From Micromussa lordhowensis (Eukaryota; Cnidaria; Anthozoa; Scleractinia; Lobophylliidae): DNA of 64,000 bases. Location of the stretch: positions 11,564,044 through 11,628,043 of the forward strand of contig OZ026608.1 in NCBI GenBank assembly GCA_964020085.1, in the 5' to 3' direction. Position numbers and translations under genes: made by a program. Below are positions 23,402 to 35,159 of this stretch, one piece after another (position 1 is the stretch's first letter; each line of letters opens with the position of its first letter). The notes beneath the pieces were generated by a model. It was not told where the DNA came from. It saw only the letters and a program-made list of their open reading frames with translations, and ran no database searches.

Positions 23402-25045
23402 TACAGTTTTTGGAGTGCCTCGCTACGCCTCGGCGCTCTTACAATACTAAGTAAAAATAATGAAAGAAAAAATTGATGACTATTTACAAGATTTCTATAC
23501 AGTTGATCAAAATTACAATACAATTACAATGATGAAAGAAAAAAAAGAATATGGTTGTTACTTATCGAAAAGATAAGTTTTTAGATGAGCTTTGAATTGA
23601 TTGACAGATGTTAATTCCCGCATAAGTTGGGGCAATGAGTTTCAAAGCGTTGGGCCAGCTACGGCGAAAGCTCTTTCTCCATATGTTTTAGTTCTGCACT
23701 TAGGTAATATAAGTAAGTTGGCGACCATAGACCTTAAAGAGCGTGATGGCCTGTGCGGAGTAATTAAATCAGAGAGATAGCCCGGAGCTAACCCATGTAA
23801 AGCCTTAAACGTAATTAAGAGAATCTTAAAAATGATACGGTTCTTAACAGTTAGCCAGTGTAAATCATATAGAACTGGTGATATGTGCAACCAGGGCTGG
23901 GTTGTTCGAAAGCTGGTTAATGCTAACCCAGGATTAAAAGTTAACCGAATTTTTCTTGTATAAAAATGTTTTTCGCTTCCTGTTTTTTGTTTAGTTTGAG
24001 ATTATTCAAATTCAAAAGAGAAGGCCAGACAATATAAACAGAACACCTCTCCGAAAAGTTGCAAAACTGAAATCAAAATTCTCGCTAACCCTGGGTTAGC
24101 TTAATGAGGCTTTGAACAACCCGACCCAGGCTTGCAGAAATTATCTTTATTTAGTCTTGCCATCTAGCAGAGTCTTGAATCTTCCATTTGCCACAGCTTT
24201 GAGTAGGACAGTAGTTCTCATTTTATTGTTAGAAATATAATTAGAAACATCATTTGATAGTTTTTTGGAGGTTACTTGTCGCAGACACAGTGAGAGAGGA
24301 TTGCCCAGGGTCAGTGACAGGGTTTATACAGGTCATTGAAAACCTGGAAAGTCATGGAATTTATTATTTCAATTTCCAGGCCTGGAAAGTCATGGAAAAG
24401 CAATATGCTTTTAGAAAATAGAAAGGCAAAAGATAAAAAAAATTGAAAAAGAACAGACAAGTCAGAAACAGGCTTTAATTTCAGTAGAAATAGACTCAAG
24501 CATGCCTCTTATGGGGGGGGGGGGGGTGTAAGCTTTATTACTTTTGGTGATTTAGTAGGTGTCACTGTAAACACCTTGACAAAATTAAATGTGTACTGAA
24601 TTCATATTACACTTTGCAGCTAGCACAAGAAAGGGTGAAGGATTTTATGGCCAACAGCTCTCTGGTTTCACAAGTATTAGAAGCTGGGGATCTTCTAACT
24701 TCAGCAAAACAATCTATCAAGAATGAGGCTGAAATTCTTTCACAGCTTTTGTGCAAGAGTGGAGAGCACACGCTTTCTGGTGTGTCAGAATTTTTGAGAA
24801 GATACCACGAGAATCAAACCGCTCTTGAAACACTGTACAACTTAGTAAATGAACACATACTCAGCCATCTAGCTTGTGAAGGAGTGGAGTTGTTTTTGGA
24901 GTATGTTTGGACAATGAAGCCTGATTTTTATGAACAGGACTTTTTGGCAGCAAACATGCAGCACATTGATGACGAAGGATTTTATTTCATGGCAGAAGAA
25001 CGTCGAGTACCGAGGCGGTCAATACTGTATATTGGTGCAAGATAA
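22190..25045 (+). CDS. Two-exon protein of unknown function, probable mitochondrial import signal
   Basis: Exon 1 is 22190-22762 (ending at a GAG|GTACTT donor) and exon 2 is 24620-25045 (after a TTTGCAG acceptor). Both junctions are phase 0 and the result is 332 residues. Without splicing, exon 1 would stop five codons past the donor. A second in-frame Met (22268) starts MKIFCVARSFSTFRLALKGT, rich in Arg, Ser and hydrophobic residues with no acidic residue, like a mitochondrial presequence; it may be the true start. The C-terminal half is mostly helical-looking (ALETLYNLVNEHILSH) and ends RRSILYIGAR. I recognise no family. An AATAAA at 26487 could end the transcript. The intron holds a LINE tail and a MITE. 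Confidence 0.65.
23343..23895 (-). mobile_element. LINE 3' fragment (CR1/L2-type) with (AAT)n tail
   Basis: The minus-strand frame 23642-23890 reads ISPVLYDLHWLTVKNRIIFK, then ALHGLAPGYLSDL and CRTKTYGERAFAVAGPTL, the typical post-RT tail of CR1/L2-like LINEs. It breaks before the WN(A/S)LP motif, with more sequence to the left in other frames. The (AAT)n run at 23343-23402 is the microsatellite at the 3' end. It lies in the intron of the plus-strand gene, in antisense orientation. Confidence 0.8.
23892..24133. mobile_element. Inverted-repeat MITE (GGGTTGTTC family), copy A
   Basis: The left arm begins CTGGGTTGTTCGAAAGCTGG and continues GCTAACCCAGGAT; the right arm is the approximate complement ending TTTGAACAACCCGACCCAGG. 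Related copies lie at about 27085-27318 and 35688-35930 inside the large inverted repeats. Confidence 0.65.
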
Positions 25046-25094
25046 GCTACAAAAAAAAAATCATTAGAGTTTTTCTGGATAGAAATGATGATGA

Positions 25095-25390
25095 TCATTA
25101 AATGTTAGGTGACATGGGGTGCTTACCATTTGTCAGAATAAACCAGTTGGGATGACGCTTGAATTTAAAAGGTAATTTTTCAGAAATCAGCAAACCAACT
25201 GAACGAGATGGCCATACTATAAACAATATATTTAGATTTCCTGTAATTGTTTTCAGCCGATGAGAGACTGTTTAGCAAATGGTAAGGAAATTCCACCATT
25301 CTGTTCTGATTGGAAAAAGATGATTACTCCTGGAGCTCATCTACAATTTCCAAAGGCTAGAGATTTTACAGAAATATAGTGTTCCATTTG
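25095..25390. repeat. MITE-like repeat with GCTTACCATTTG end
   Basis: Ends read GGTGCTTACCATTTGTC near 25117 and TTTAGCAAATGGTAAGG near 25270, an imperfect inverted pair. The inside (CAACTGAACGAGATGGCC) resembles a stretch at 36410-36440, so two related elements are present. It lies just after the stop codon of the plus-strand gene and may be in its 3' UTR. Confidence 0.5.
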
Positions 25391-25981
25391 ACTTCACTTG
25401 AAATTTTAGGCTGTTTTGGTTAAGCAACCATGGTTACATTACACTGATTTTGGGTGCATTTTGGATATCTGAACAGTTTTTATGATTGAGTCGGTGAGGC
25501 TTTGTCTTGGTCTGTAATTTTTTAGAGTCAACAGAAGGTACCTTCTTACAAATTAACAATTTATCTGGATTTGAATTCCTTTCGGTTGGAATCTCTGAGT
25601 AAAAGGAGGTTTTTTAACATGGAATCTTAGATCAGAATGACTGAATTAATGCCCTGTTCATGCCATGTTTAATAATACTATTACATAACTATGCTTTTTA
25701 ACATCATCAATTTTAATTTAATTTATTTTAGTTTTTAACTACAATTTGCATGTTTCTAAACCATGTTTACAGCAACAAAAGAAAATCTGTATCATAAAGC
25801 TGGAAGCTGGATCGGGACAATTAGCAACCTTTCCTATAGAATAGGAAGAAAAAGATTTTATAAAAATCAAAAAATAATATATTAATTTTCTGTAGGTTTA
25901 AATTTATTTAGTGTTGTGGCCAGGCTTATGCTAAACAGGCAAGCTAACAGAGACACAAGGCTAGAGGAAAGAGGTAAACCC

Positions 25982-26149
25982 AATAGACCAATTTTGATAT
26001 ATTAAAATTCAGCCTAAGACAATAGACCTCAGCACGAGGCTCTGGGGAATAAATACAGAGTTTGTGGGGTCTATTCCCCTGAGCCTCGTGCTGAGGTATT
26101 GTTTTTGGCTGAATTTTAATATATCGAAATTGGCCTATTCCCTGCATAC
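25982..26149. mobile_element. Foldback MITE, copy B
   Basis: Diverged relative of the palindrome at 6615-6762. The arms share ATATTAAAATTCAGCCTAA and CCTCAGCACGAGGCTC around a short spacer, but with several arm mismatches, so it is older or has been relieved of perfect pairing. It lies in the probable 3' UTR or downstream of the two-exon gene. Confidence 0.8.
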
Positions 26150-26486
26150 TTTTGTTCAAAGGGTGAATGCCATTATGCACCAGATATCACACTCTAGTGG
26201 ATTGCATAGTTTGTTTTGTTTTCACTTACCTACTGGTTGATTTGGATATAGTAGTATCCACCCCTTGAACAACAGGGCCCTGATCGAAATGCAGACCACA
26301 ATTGCATTATGTTGCCTGAAGAATGGCCTGGTTGGAGACTTGGTTTGAAGATGACCACTTGTATTATATCTAGTTGGTACACATGTACTACTGTAAAAGT
26401 CATGTATATTTTGCTTTCATAGAATGTTATAATGTATATATTTACTTGAAAATTGTATTTTTATTTTAATGCTAGTACATGCTGAA

Positions 26487-26492
26487 AATAAA
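26487..26492 (+). promoter_or_regulatory. Candidate polyadenylation signal AATAAA
   Basis: This is the canonical hexamer about 1.44 kb after the stop of the plus-strand gene, followed within 30 bp by GT-rich sequence (ATGTTGGTGTATTGTG). Earlier near-consensus hexamers could also serve, so use of this one is unproven. Confidence 0.4.
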
Positions 26493-27044
26493 GAGTTATT
26501 ATTTCACCCAACATGTTGGTGTATTGTGACTTTTCAGTGGTGCTCTATGTTGCGAGCGAGTCCATGAGTGAAGTGATCAAGCAGGAGAAGTCTGGCAAAG
26601 AGGTGTTGTTCGCATGTGTGTTCCCAAAACATGAACACTCATGCAGACAACTTCCTACATAGAACCTTCTTTTGACTTGTAATGCAGGACAAGCAAAAAG
26701 AAGGTCTGCACAGGAAGCTAGTAGTACCTGTCCAGTATATTTGATGATGGAAAAAGAAACCCTGACAAATGAATTTTTTTTTCATATCACCAAATTCTCA
26801 TTCTGATATCAACAGAAATAAGGAAAATGAATTGAATAATCAGTTTGAATGGCAGTCAAGCATTTATATGTTAGCCCCTGGCATTATACAGTTTGCTCAG
26901 TCTGGTTTTGTCTTTAAACATTTTAATTTACATTTGAACCTCTATTAAGGTAATTCCTCAGTATTGTATTGCGCATCCCTACTGCGCATGATTTTTGCAT
27001 CATTAACGCGCGCACATGAGCGCGTGTGCATACAAAACCTTTTC
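26493..27044. other. No gene recognised
   Basis: Noncoding sequence. Alternating purine-pyrimidine runs (GCGCGCACATGAGCGCGTGTG) near 27007 stand out but have no assigned role. Confidence 0.35.
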
Positions 27045-27047
27045 TAA

Positions 27048-27636
27048 TATATAGATTTAGGCCAGCCTAAAAGCGTAGCTCCTGGGCCGGGTTGTTCAGA
27101 GCCCGATCAAACTAGCCGAGGATAAAGTAGAATTTTGATTTGAGTTTTGTAACTTTGCGGTGAGATTTTCTGTATATTGTTTTTGTGTTTTGAATTTTAA
27201 TGAAAGCAAAATACGCAAAACAAAAGCAGTGAAAAAACTTTGTACAAAAGAAAAGGTTATAATTCGGTTAAATTTTAATCCTGGGTTAGCGTTAACCGGC
27301 TTCCTACCAACCCTACGCTGTTTACAGCAAGTTAATCCTGACATGAGCCCGCGATCTGATCGAAAAAAGCAGCACTTGGGCAGCGGTCAACTTTAAAAAA
27401 ACACGTGACCTCGATGAGCCCTGAACTTGAGCCCGCGATATGGTCACGTGATACTGGTCAGCGGATTCCTTGTTTTGACAGGTGTCAATTGACTGCAACA
27501 TGGATGTCCAAAGGACGCTTTAAACCAAGGGTACATGTGCTCTGTCAACCTACAAGGAAAGCCCGCGAAAACTGAAGCCTCGTTTTGGTTTACGTGTCAA
27601 TTGTGGCCGCCATGTTGCGCGACTCCACCACCGTCG

Positions 27637-27679
<43 letters not shown>

Positions 27680-27806
27680 GCGTACGCGCCCACGAGCAAT
27701 ACCGCTAGCCATGATACACATGAGAAAATCAGTTCATGGGTTCCCTTCAGTTTCCTAATATGGGTATGGGGCTCCGCTTGGCGGCCTTCGGCCGCCGGAG
27801 CTCCGC
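27048..27806 (+). mobile_element. TIR-less element with hairpin ends, copy 1
   Basis: The same sequence lies inverted at 35224-35958. TAA flanks this copy on both sides (27045-27047 and 27807-27809). The left end carries a TTTAGGCCAGCCTAAA hairpin and the right end a GGCGGCCTTCGGCCGCC hairpin about 13 nt from the terminus. The ends are not inverted repeats of each other. It contains a GGGTTGTTC-family MITE (27085-27318), two CACGTGA motifs and a (GTC)n run. A hairpin near the 3' end resembles Helitrons, but a 3-bp duplication does not. Confidence 0.75.
27640..27679 (+). repeat. (GTC)n microsatellite
   Basis: A run of GTC units follows CCACCGTCGCC. The other copy of the host element (about 35350-35375 as GAC) is about 24 bp shorter, which accounts for most of the length difference between copies. 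The arginine run it encodes on the minus strand is not a real protein. Confidence 0.9.
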
Positions 27807-27809
27807 TAA

Positions 27810-28854
27810 TAGAGAACATATTTGAAGAAGGAAAAGTTTGATAGCAGAGCAAGATTTTTTTTGCAAAATAGTTCCATACTGGGTGTATTTTGGCAAAGGC
27901 GAGGACTTCAAGCTAACCTCGGAACTGTCCGAAAAAGTTCAATATTCCTGCAACCAGGAAATCAAAAACGGCTTAAATGAAACAATACTACTTATGTGAA
28001 TAAAAGAAGCTTTACTTTCAAGATAAAATTTTGTGTCTTTCAAGTAATCAAGACTTAATTCTGTATGAAGATGATTCAAATTTTGGCACTGAATTTTAAG
28101 TGATTGTCTTGAAGTGACTCCATGTTCACTAAGAAATTAACCTGATGGTGAAAATATTCAAGGTAAACAAACCCCTATTAACCCATTGACTCATGCAGAC
28201 AACTGAAATACTTTCAGTGAATGTAACATTCTTTCTGGTTTCACTTTAGCTTTTGTTTAAGCTCCGCGTTTGCTTGGATTATAGTTTTGGGTTTCGGGAG
28301 TTAAGTTACGGGTTTTTGGGGGCGGGATGGTTGGGCTCTTCATACGTTTCATCTAGGATTGTCTTAGCCTCCGAAATAAGGACTCGCATGTCCCGTAACT
28401 CAACTCTCGAGTCCTTAGGCCTTTATTGAGCGAGCGTCCACTGGGAATAGATTACTATTCCCATTGCTCGCTCGCGCAATACCGGCTATAATCTCGTGCT
28501 TATCACTTTCTAGAGTATTAATTCCGGCGTGTATTTAATTATCCCCTTTGGGAATAGCTTTATGTATTTAAATAAATGCGTGTAAAGGGGAATTTGTCCA
28601 GTTTAGCAGCAAGTGCGGGAAAGATTCTTGCAGAAACGAATCCCCTCTCATTAGGGGCAGTCGGGGGGGGGGGGGGGTTTGCTTGTCATCCGTCTTTCTA
28701 TAGTTCCTTGATTTTATTTCCCTCCCCTCATATTTTTAAACTTATCTTTGGTCTAGTCTTTTCGCCTCCGAAATAAGGACTCGCATGTCCCGTAACTCAA
28801 CTCTCGAGTCCCTAGGCCTTTATTGAGCGAGCGTCAACTGGGAATAGATTACTA
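27810..28854. repeat. Noncoding region with a direct repeat and short palindromes
   Basis: A block of about 95 bp starting CCTCCGAAATAAGGACTCGC and ending AATAGATTACTATTC occurs at about 28370-28462 and again at about 28764-28856 with a few changes. The first copy continues into a palindrome around GGGAATAGATTACTATTCCC with GCTCGCTC arms. A run of G lies at about 28662-28677. The second copy abuts the BEL pol fragment, so it may be a boundary of that element. Confidence 0.6.
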
Positions 28855-30045
28855 TTCAGCGACAGATCTAATGATGCATATGGCGCACGTGCTTATGCTA
28901 GATGGAGACTTCTTAATGGAGTCCACGAAACCAACCTCATGTTGTCCAGAAACCACCTCGCACCTTCCAAGAAACTATCCATCGACCCGATGGAGCTCTG
29001 TGGTGCAGTGTTAAATAAAGGATTAAAACCACGATGCCGAGAAATGTTATTACACCACTGACTCTCAAATCGTTCACTCCATGATCCAAAAAGAAACCTA
29101 TGGAATCAATACCTTCGCCGCAGTGCGGGGAGCAGAGGCCCTAGAGGGAAACAATACGAAAGACTGGTACTGTACTGGAAGGGAATTGAACGTAGCTGAT
29201 TTATTAACAAGATGAAGTAAAACAAACGAATCAACATATACAGCAAATAGCAAAAGGGACCAGACTTCCTTAAACTACACGAATCTGAATGGACAATAAC
29301 AAAATCATACTCGGAACAAAAGCACAGCATCGATACGATTAAACTATCTTCACCAGCCATCCAAACTAACCCAAAAGAAACACTTGCGTCGAGAATAAAC
29401 ATTGAGAAATATTCAAATTACAAAAATAAAATGCTACGAGTTACAGCCCAAATTTTGGCCATGTACAACAAAGAACTGAAGCCAACATTGAAAAATACAA
29501 CACGAACGCTAACAGCAGAAGACATCAACGATGCCGAACGCTTCTGGTTTCTTGAATCACAAACATCGATGCAAAAGGACATCCAATCGGGTAAATACAA
29601 GCGGCTCTGCCCTCGCAAACGAGATGACGGAATTTACGTTGTTGGGGGTCGTGCTAGAGGAATGAGTGGAAATGAGTTATAACAAAAGCAAGATCATCTT
29701 ACTACCATATGGGCATAGATTTTCACTTCTATATGCCGAGCACATACAGGTCATCTAGGAGTGCTATCAACTGCAAGCAAAATACGAGCAAAGTTCTGGA
29801 CCGTCAAATTGTTGAAACTGGTGAAATTCGTCAGAACAAACTGTGTAATATGCAAGAAATTGGACAAGAAATTGAGCGAACAATCATGGGAAAACTCCCG
29901 ATTGAAAGATTAAAACCTGCTCCGTCATGGACCTACACAGCACTAGATCTATTTGGACCATTAAAGATAAGAGATGAAGTCAAAAAACGAACAACTGGAA
30001 AGTCCAATGGAAACCGCCATTGGTCGGCAAAACAATTCTTTTCTT
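28855..30045 (+). pseudogene. Decayed BEL/Pao pol fragment (RNase H to integrase)
   Basis: Plus-strand pieces follow the BEL/Pao pol order with stops and frameshifts: an RNase H-like DAYGARAYARWRLLNG piece near 28872 and LSIDPMELCGAVL near 28980; then LTAEDINDAERFWFLESQTS (29506 on) leading into VVGGRARG of the pre-integrase region; then EIGQEIERTIMGKLPIERLK and YTALDLFGPLKI, the first part of the integrase core with its first aspartate (LDLFGP). Gag, protease and RT are missing. No flanking LTRs were identified. It is unrelated in orientation to the younger BEL element at 47373-53989. Confidence 0.75.
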
Positions 30046-31560
30046 AATTCGTAAAATGGTCCAGCAAAACAAAATGGCACCACCACCTCTCGCCATCTTC
30101 ACCTGAAATACTGTTTGGTGTAGAACAAAATAATTATCCCCAAGGCACTAATAAGTCGTTGAAAAAATTAGCTTCGCGCTGTTATTTGCCTAGTATTATT
30201 TCTATACACAAACACTAGTTAAAAAGAAAATAAACATGAAAGAATTCATTAGAAAGCTCACTTCTAAAATTTAAATTGAAAATTTACATGCTAAGAATGC
30301 TGCTCTATGGCCCTCACCCCACCCTTGCCTCCCTTTAAATCAACACAGGAGGTGTTATTATATGCGGTTAATAAACTATAGCATCCTTCTTTCTTTTTCG
30401 TTGTCTTGTACTGTTTTGTGTTGCCGATATTAAGAATAGAAGGATTAAGTGAAATAATACAATACAGCTATACAATACAGCTATTCAAAATGCGTTTTAA
30501 GTTAATTATAAGTATCGTTTTCGGCTAAAATGCAAAAAGTTAGATAAGTACCATATTGCTATAAGTGTACACATCGTTTATTTGCATTTTTTAGTAGGGA
30601 ACTGTATTGTAATTAGTGTAAATTTAGGTTATTGTAATTCAATCATTGTTAGTATTTTTTTCCTCTTGTGTTTAGTGCATCTTTGTATGTTGTTACCATT
30701 CCAATTAAAATAATAGTAATAAAAAATAATTATTAAAAATAGCACATCGTCTGCAGCGTTTCTGATTTGTGGCAACAACTTCCAAAATACGTTTAGACGA
30801 CTTTTGAACTCAATTAAAAGCGAACCCAAAGGAACAGCAACAATCGACCAGCAGAGTCGCTGGACAATTTGAAAATAAAATGTCGAAATACGTCTCCGCT
30901 TTTGCACAAGCTGATTCGATAAACTCTAAACCAAATATTATCTTTTGCCATGGTTATTCCAACCGGTTGTAACCGTCTACTCTTGCATGGGGAGTAAGCT
31001 CTTGGTTATGTTCCCAAAGGAAAATAGCTCTTCCTTTGTCTTTGGGAGTTAAACTAAACAGGATTCTATCGTCCACCCTTTACCCATCACCCTCTTGAGC
31101 AGTTCTGGGAACGGACAGAGGTGAAGTGGGAGGGAGTAGGGGCGTTTGGTTGTTATCGTTTCGCGGGAAAAAACCATCCTTTGGATTTTAGTACTTTTTT
31201 TTGCTTGCTACTGCATTTTGCCATCTCCTTCTTTTACTTCTGTGCTCTGTTGCTTTTTAGCTTTCAGTCATGGCCTTTGCCATACTAACATACCGATAAC
31301 GCTTTCAATAATTCTTAGCCTGTAACTCGCAGGAACAAAAAAAAAAATTGCCGAGCTCATACTATTCGCCATCTATTCTCAAACATGTTGATTTCTTTTT
31401 AATCGATATAATAGCCGAAGAGTAGGAGTTGGTACGGCGTGCCACTGTCTTATTTGTGAAGCAGAATACAATAATAATATTTATGTCCGTTTAAATTAAG
31501 ACAGAACGACAGAGCTGAAAAACGATTGCGCATGTCACTAATTCGCGCGGGAAAACCGGA
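30046..31560. other. No gene recognised
   Basis: Long AT-rich noncoding stretch. Short local repeats such as AATACAATACAGCTAT near 30457 are present. No exon with splice support was found. Confidence 0.35.
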
Positions 31561-31901
31561 AAACATATAACAAAATGGCGGAATTTTTGAAAACATGAGA
31601 AACGCCGAGGGAATTTACCTCAGATAAGACTTAGGTAGACCAGATAAGCTTCAAACTTTCGCAAAAGAACGACCAGTAAGAGTGATAAGACATATCTCCT
31701 GAACACCACAGTTTCATACCTGAACACCAACTGAAATTTTACTTCGAAGTCAAGAGACTCGAGGGTCTTTCATTCGAAATGTGTTGCTCAAGTCGATATT
31801 TTCGCGCCAACTGCCTCGCCGACCACTCGCCGACTGGGTCGCTAGTGACGCATGCGCAATCGTTTTTCAGCTCTGTCAGACAGAACCAAAAACAAACTTA
31901 C

Positions 31902-31973
31902 AGTTCCGACAACTTTGAAAGATTGGAAAACAATCCCGGGGGCAGTTTTTCAATTTCGTTTTCCTGCAGGTAC
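31902..31973 (-). CDS. Leucine-rich-repeat exon (72 nt)
   Basis: Read on the minus strand, a TTTCAG acceptor precedes 31973 and a GTAAGT donor follows 31902. The exon encodes YLQENEIEKLPPGLFSNLSK followed by LSEL, one LRR unit with conserved L, N, LP, F and L positions. It begins one base into a codon, which joins exactly with the two-base overhang of the LRR exon at 33691-33762. Exons of 72 nt, one per repeat, are common in LRR receptors such as LGR/RXFP-type GPCRs; which receptor cannot be told from one repeat. Upstream or downstream exons were not found nearby. Confidence 0.78.
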
Positions 31974-33690
31974 CTGAAATTAGCTAGTATGTTGCTTACC
32001 TATTGTGTATACTTACACGAGAACTTTTGCTTATTTAAGGTGCGTTTCTTTGAAAAAATCCAAGATTGTATTTTTAAGTCAGAAAACAAATTTTGCTTTT
32101 CTTTACTGAACAGGTCAGTCCAAGATCTCTCGAATCATGGTGCATCAAAAGAACCGAAGAATCCACTCTGGGCCAGGATTCTACGGGTTTCTTTCATCCA
32201 CCAAAATGCGAGTGATCTTGGATTGATCTGTTTGAGTTAAGAATCTAGTCTTGGATTTTCTTAAGCCTCGTCCCGTTATACTGTCGCACACCAATTCTAC
32301 GCGTGAATCCCCTTCTTGCGATATTATTCGCTCTAATTCGTTACATACCTCGGGGACAACTGCATGGACAGTTAGGATCAGCAAGACTTTTACTGCAGGG
32401 TATGTTAACATCGGATATAAATAGATTTGAAAAACGATTCGAATAGGGGTTTTACCTATAGTCTAACTAAATGATAACAACGACAAGAAAGAAGTCTAAT
32501 AGCACCGGTCTCCGACCAGGACAAGGTCAACTTAACACGTCTGAGGACAGAATGTCTGGTGGCTACCGAGATATGCGGTATACCAAGAGTAACTCAACCT
32601 GATCAAGAGCTAATCGAATTCTAACTGAAGTAAATCCGGGAAAAGAAAAAAATAACTAAATACTAGACCACAGGCAGTAATTATATCAGCGATTTAAAGT
32701 CGATAATATTTCTTTCCCTGTTTTACCCTACAAACAGGCTCCTGTCGAGCCCGAACGCCCGGATCTCTTTGCTCTCCGAATTTGCCCGCCAAATTCTTTT
32801 CCGTCCTCGCCAGGAGCCTGTTGACAGGCTTTTGATCTTTTATTGTTCACATTCTAGATGGATATGTCCAGTTCCAAAAAGAATTCTTTCCACTGAGATC
32901 TCTTACCGCGCGATGACGTCATAATTTACCATAAAGGTATACTCGGGAATTTGAACTGCTTTTCAATCAGGATTCCCTTTAAGTTTAGCCCTCGATGGTG
33001 TAATCTATGGGTGTTATTGACGATAGAAATCGGCCACTGAATGAGCGGGTGGGTAATAAGTCAAAATCATGAAAAGCACGAAACAAAACACAAAACTACC
33101 ACGAGCTGTTAAGACAATGATGGCATAAGAAAACAGAATTTGCGTTTTGATAATTGAAGTCAATAAGTGATTTCCATGTTATTTTCATTTTCTTTGTGTT
33201 TCTATCGCGTTTTCGTATAGATCTACTAACGTTCTATCATGAATTTAGTCCTCTAACTGGCTATACTACTCACTATTTATTCTTTTGTAGATAATGCGTA
33301 GCCTAGCAGTGAGCGGCTGTTAAAAAAATTGGCCTGTCTTTGCGTTTCGAAGTTAAGCGTGTAGTCAGATTAAGTTTTGACATCAAGATATTTCGCTCTC
33401 TCGTTAACCTGTCATAACAAATGCTTCTTGCAACCTGTCGAATTGAAGTTGAGGGATGATGGAATATTTGTTTTCTCTCGATCCTCCATGTAAGCCTCGG
33501 AGCCAAGTTATCTAGTAAGATATTGTAATTGGTCTTTTAGTATTTACTGTACAGATATGGACAGCTTTGGTAAACTCACTAAAGCTTCAAATTATGGAGA
33601 AAAACAAATTGCAACGAGCAGCCGTAGGAGTTGGAAAGAGGTAAACGAAATTTAGCAATAAGTATTTAAAACATTGATGGATATACTTAC
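31974..33690. other. Intron between the two LRR exons
   Basis: No further LRR exon was seen. A stretch at 33080-33200 (CACGAGCTGTTAAGACAATG) is a weak relative of the repeat at 7940-7985. An AGGAGCCTGTTGACAGGC motif near 32812 has a partner CAGGCTCCTGTCGAGC near 32737, forming an inverted pair. Confidence 0.4.
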
Positions 33691-33762
33691 AGGTATCTCA
33701 AGCTCCCCAAACTGGAGAAAACATTTTCCGGTAGATTGTGAATATTATTTCCTTGCAGGTAT
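33691..33762 (-). CDS. Leucine-rich-repeat exon (72 nt), upstream partner
   Basis: A CTATCGCAG acceptor precedes 33762 and a GTAAGT donor follows 33691 on the minus strand. It encodes YLQGNNIHNLPENVFSSLGS and then LRY, ending in two bases of a leucine codon completed by the next exon at 31973. Length, phase and repeat register match, so the two are consecutive exons of one gene with a 1.7-kb intron. Other exons are not recognisable within the window. Confidence 0.8.
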
Positions 33763-35156
33763 CTGCGATAGACAGAGAACGAGTATTTCTATGTAGCATT
33801 AATATCGAATTTAAGAATACATATTGTAACATAGCTGACTCGGGCTGCGCCCTCCTCAAGTATCACCCGATAGAACTTTCGAGCTCATAATCTAATTGAA
33901 ATTAGCATAAAACTACTAACGTTCTATAATCAATGCCGTTCTCTAACTGGCTACAATACTCGCTCGGTATTATTTTCTTGATGGTGAGTAGCCTATCAGT
34001 GTGCAGGTCTTAAAAACAATGTCGCCCTCTTCTTTGAGTTTTGAAGTGTGTGTTAAGAGGATTCCGTTCTGTTCAACTAGGAAATTTAGATTATCCACTC
34101 CCGATTTCTATGTGTGATATATGACTCGGACTAAGCACTCAAGAGATAGAAATCCCAAGATCATAATCTAAGTTAACTTTGAGCCGTATGATACTCTTTG
34201 AGATCCCTTACCACTCCCCTCTCCTCAACAACTGCTGATAATCATTACACACAAAGCAGTTTCTTTTTACAGAAAAAGAAACAAACTGAACAAAACAAAA
34301 CACAACACAACACAACCAAAAAAAGAAGCTAAAACGACAAAAATCATAAGAACGAAAAAATACAAATAAACAAACAATAATAGAAGTGCAATGTAATACT
34401 ATTATAAATTTTCAACCCTCGGGTTAACCTGCCATAAAAAAATGGCTTGTTATAACCTTTCGAACTGAGGCTTTAAAAAAATCAAATAGCAGAATTAAAT
34501 CAAGTCGATTTTGAGGGAGGAATAAATTCAATTTATTAAATTATTTATTCAACGCATACGCTATAATTTGAAAGGGTTCGAACCGTCTAGTCCTCTGAAG
34601 CAATTTCGAGGCCATCTTTTCAATGAGAGTTTTTATGTGTCCTTGATTGGGGTACTGTAGGTCAGCGTTTGCTTGCTTATCGCTACACACACTCGATATA
34701 TTTTAGTGCACGCACTGAGGGCTTTAGGCTCGATTACCAGCCGCTGTTCGGGAACGTAGACTAGACTTTAGAAAGCAGTGGAAATCGAGCCTATGAGTGC
34801 TCTTGTCACTACGGAAACAACCGCAGATTAGTCTCCAGTTACGCGCAAGCAATAGTTGCGTAATTAGTTTTACACATTCTTTTGGACACCTTTTAGACAG
34901 GGGAAAACCGTGTTCATGTTGAAATGTAAAGGTGGTAAAACTTATAGCAGAATGATATCTCAGTTAATTTCTAGGTAAAAATGAATTGGGTGAGACTATT
35001 TTTGGTTATAATCTTTTCTCGTGGTAAATATGAAATCGGGAATTCGCGCTAACAGCTATTCATAATTTCTTCTGGATCGCTCCGGCGATCTCCCTCGCCG
35101 TTAATTCTGACAATGATTCATCGAATTTTCTTGCGATCCTTTCTCGCCGTGCCGTC
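33763..35156. other. No gene recognised
   Basis: Noncoding DNA upstream of the LRR exons as transcribed. A duplicated theme (CTACTAACGTTCTAT at about 33225 and 33911, then CTCTAACTGGCTA) links this stretch to 33220-33290. No additional LRR exon was found. Confidence 0.4.
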
Positions 35157-35159
35157 TAA

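Noticed and set aside
27048..27806. Helitron call for the hairpin-ended element
   Set aside because: A GC-rich hairpin before CTAA fits a Helitron 3' end, but the empty site shows a two- or three-base duplication and the 5' end lacks TC.
27550..27852. Minus-strand frame with a long arginine run
   Set aside because: The run is the (GTC)n microsatellite and the frame is not kept in the shorter copy at 35 kb.
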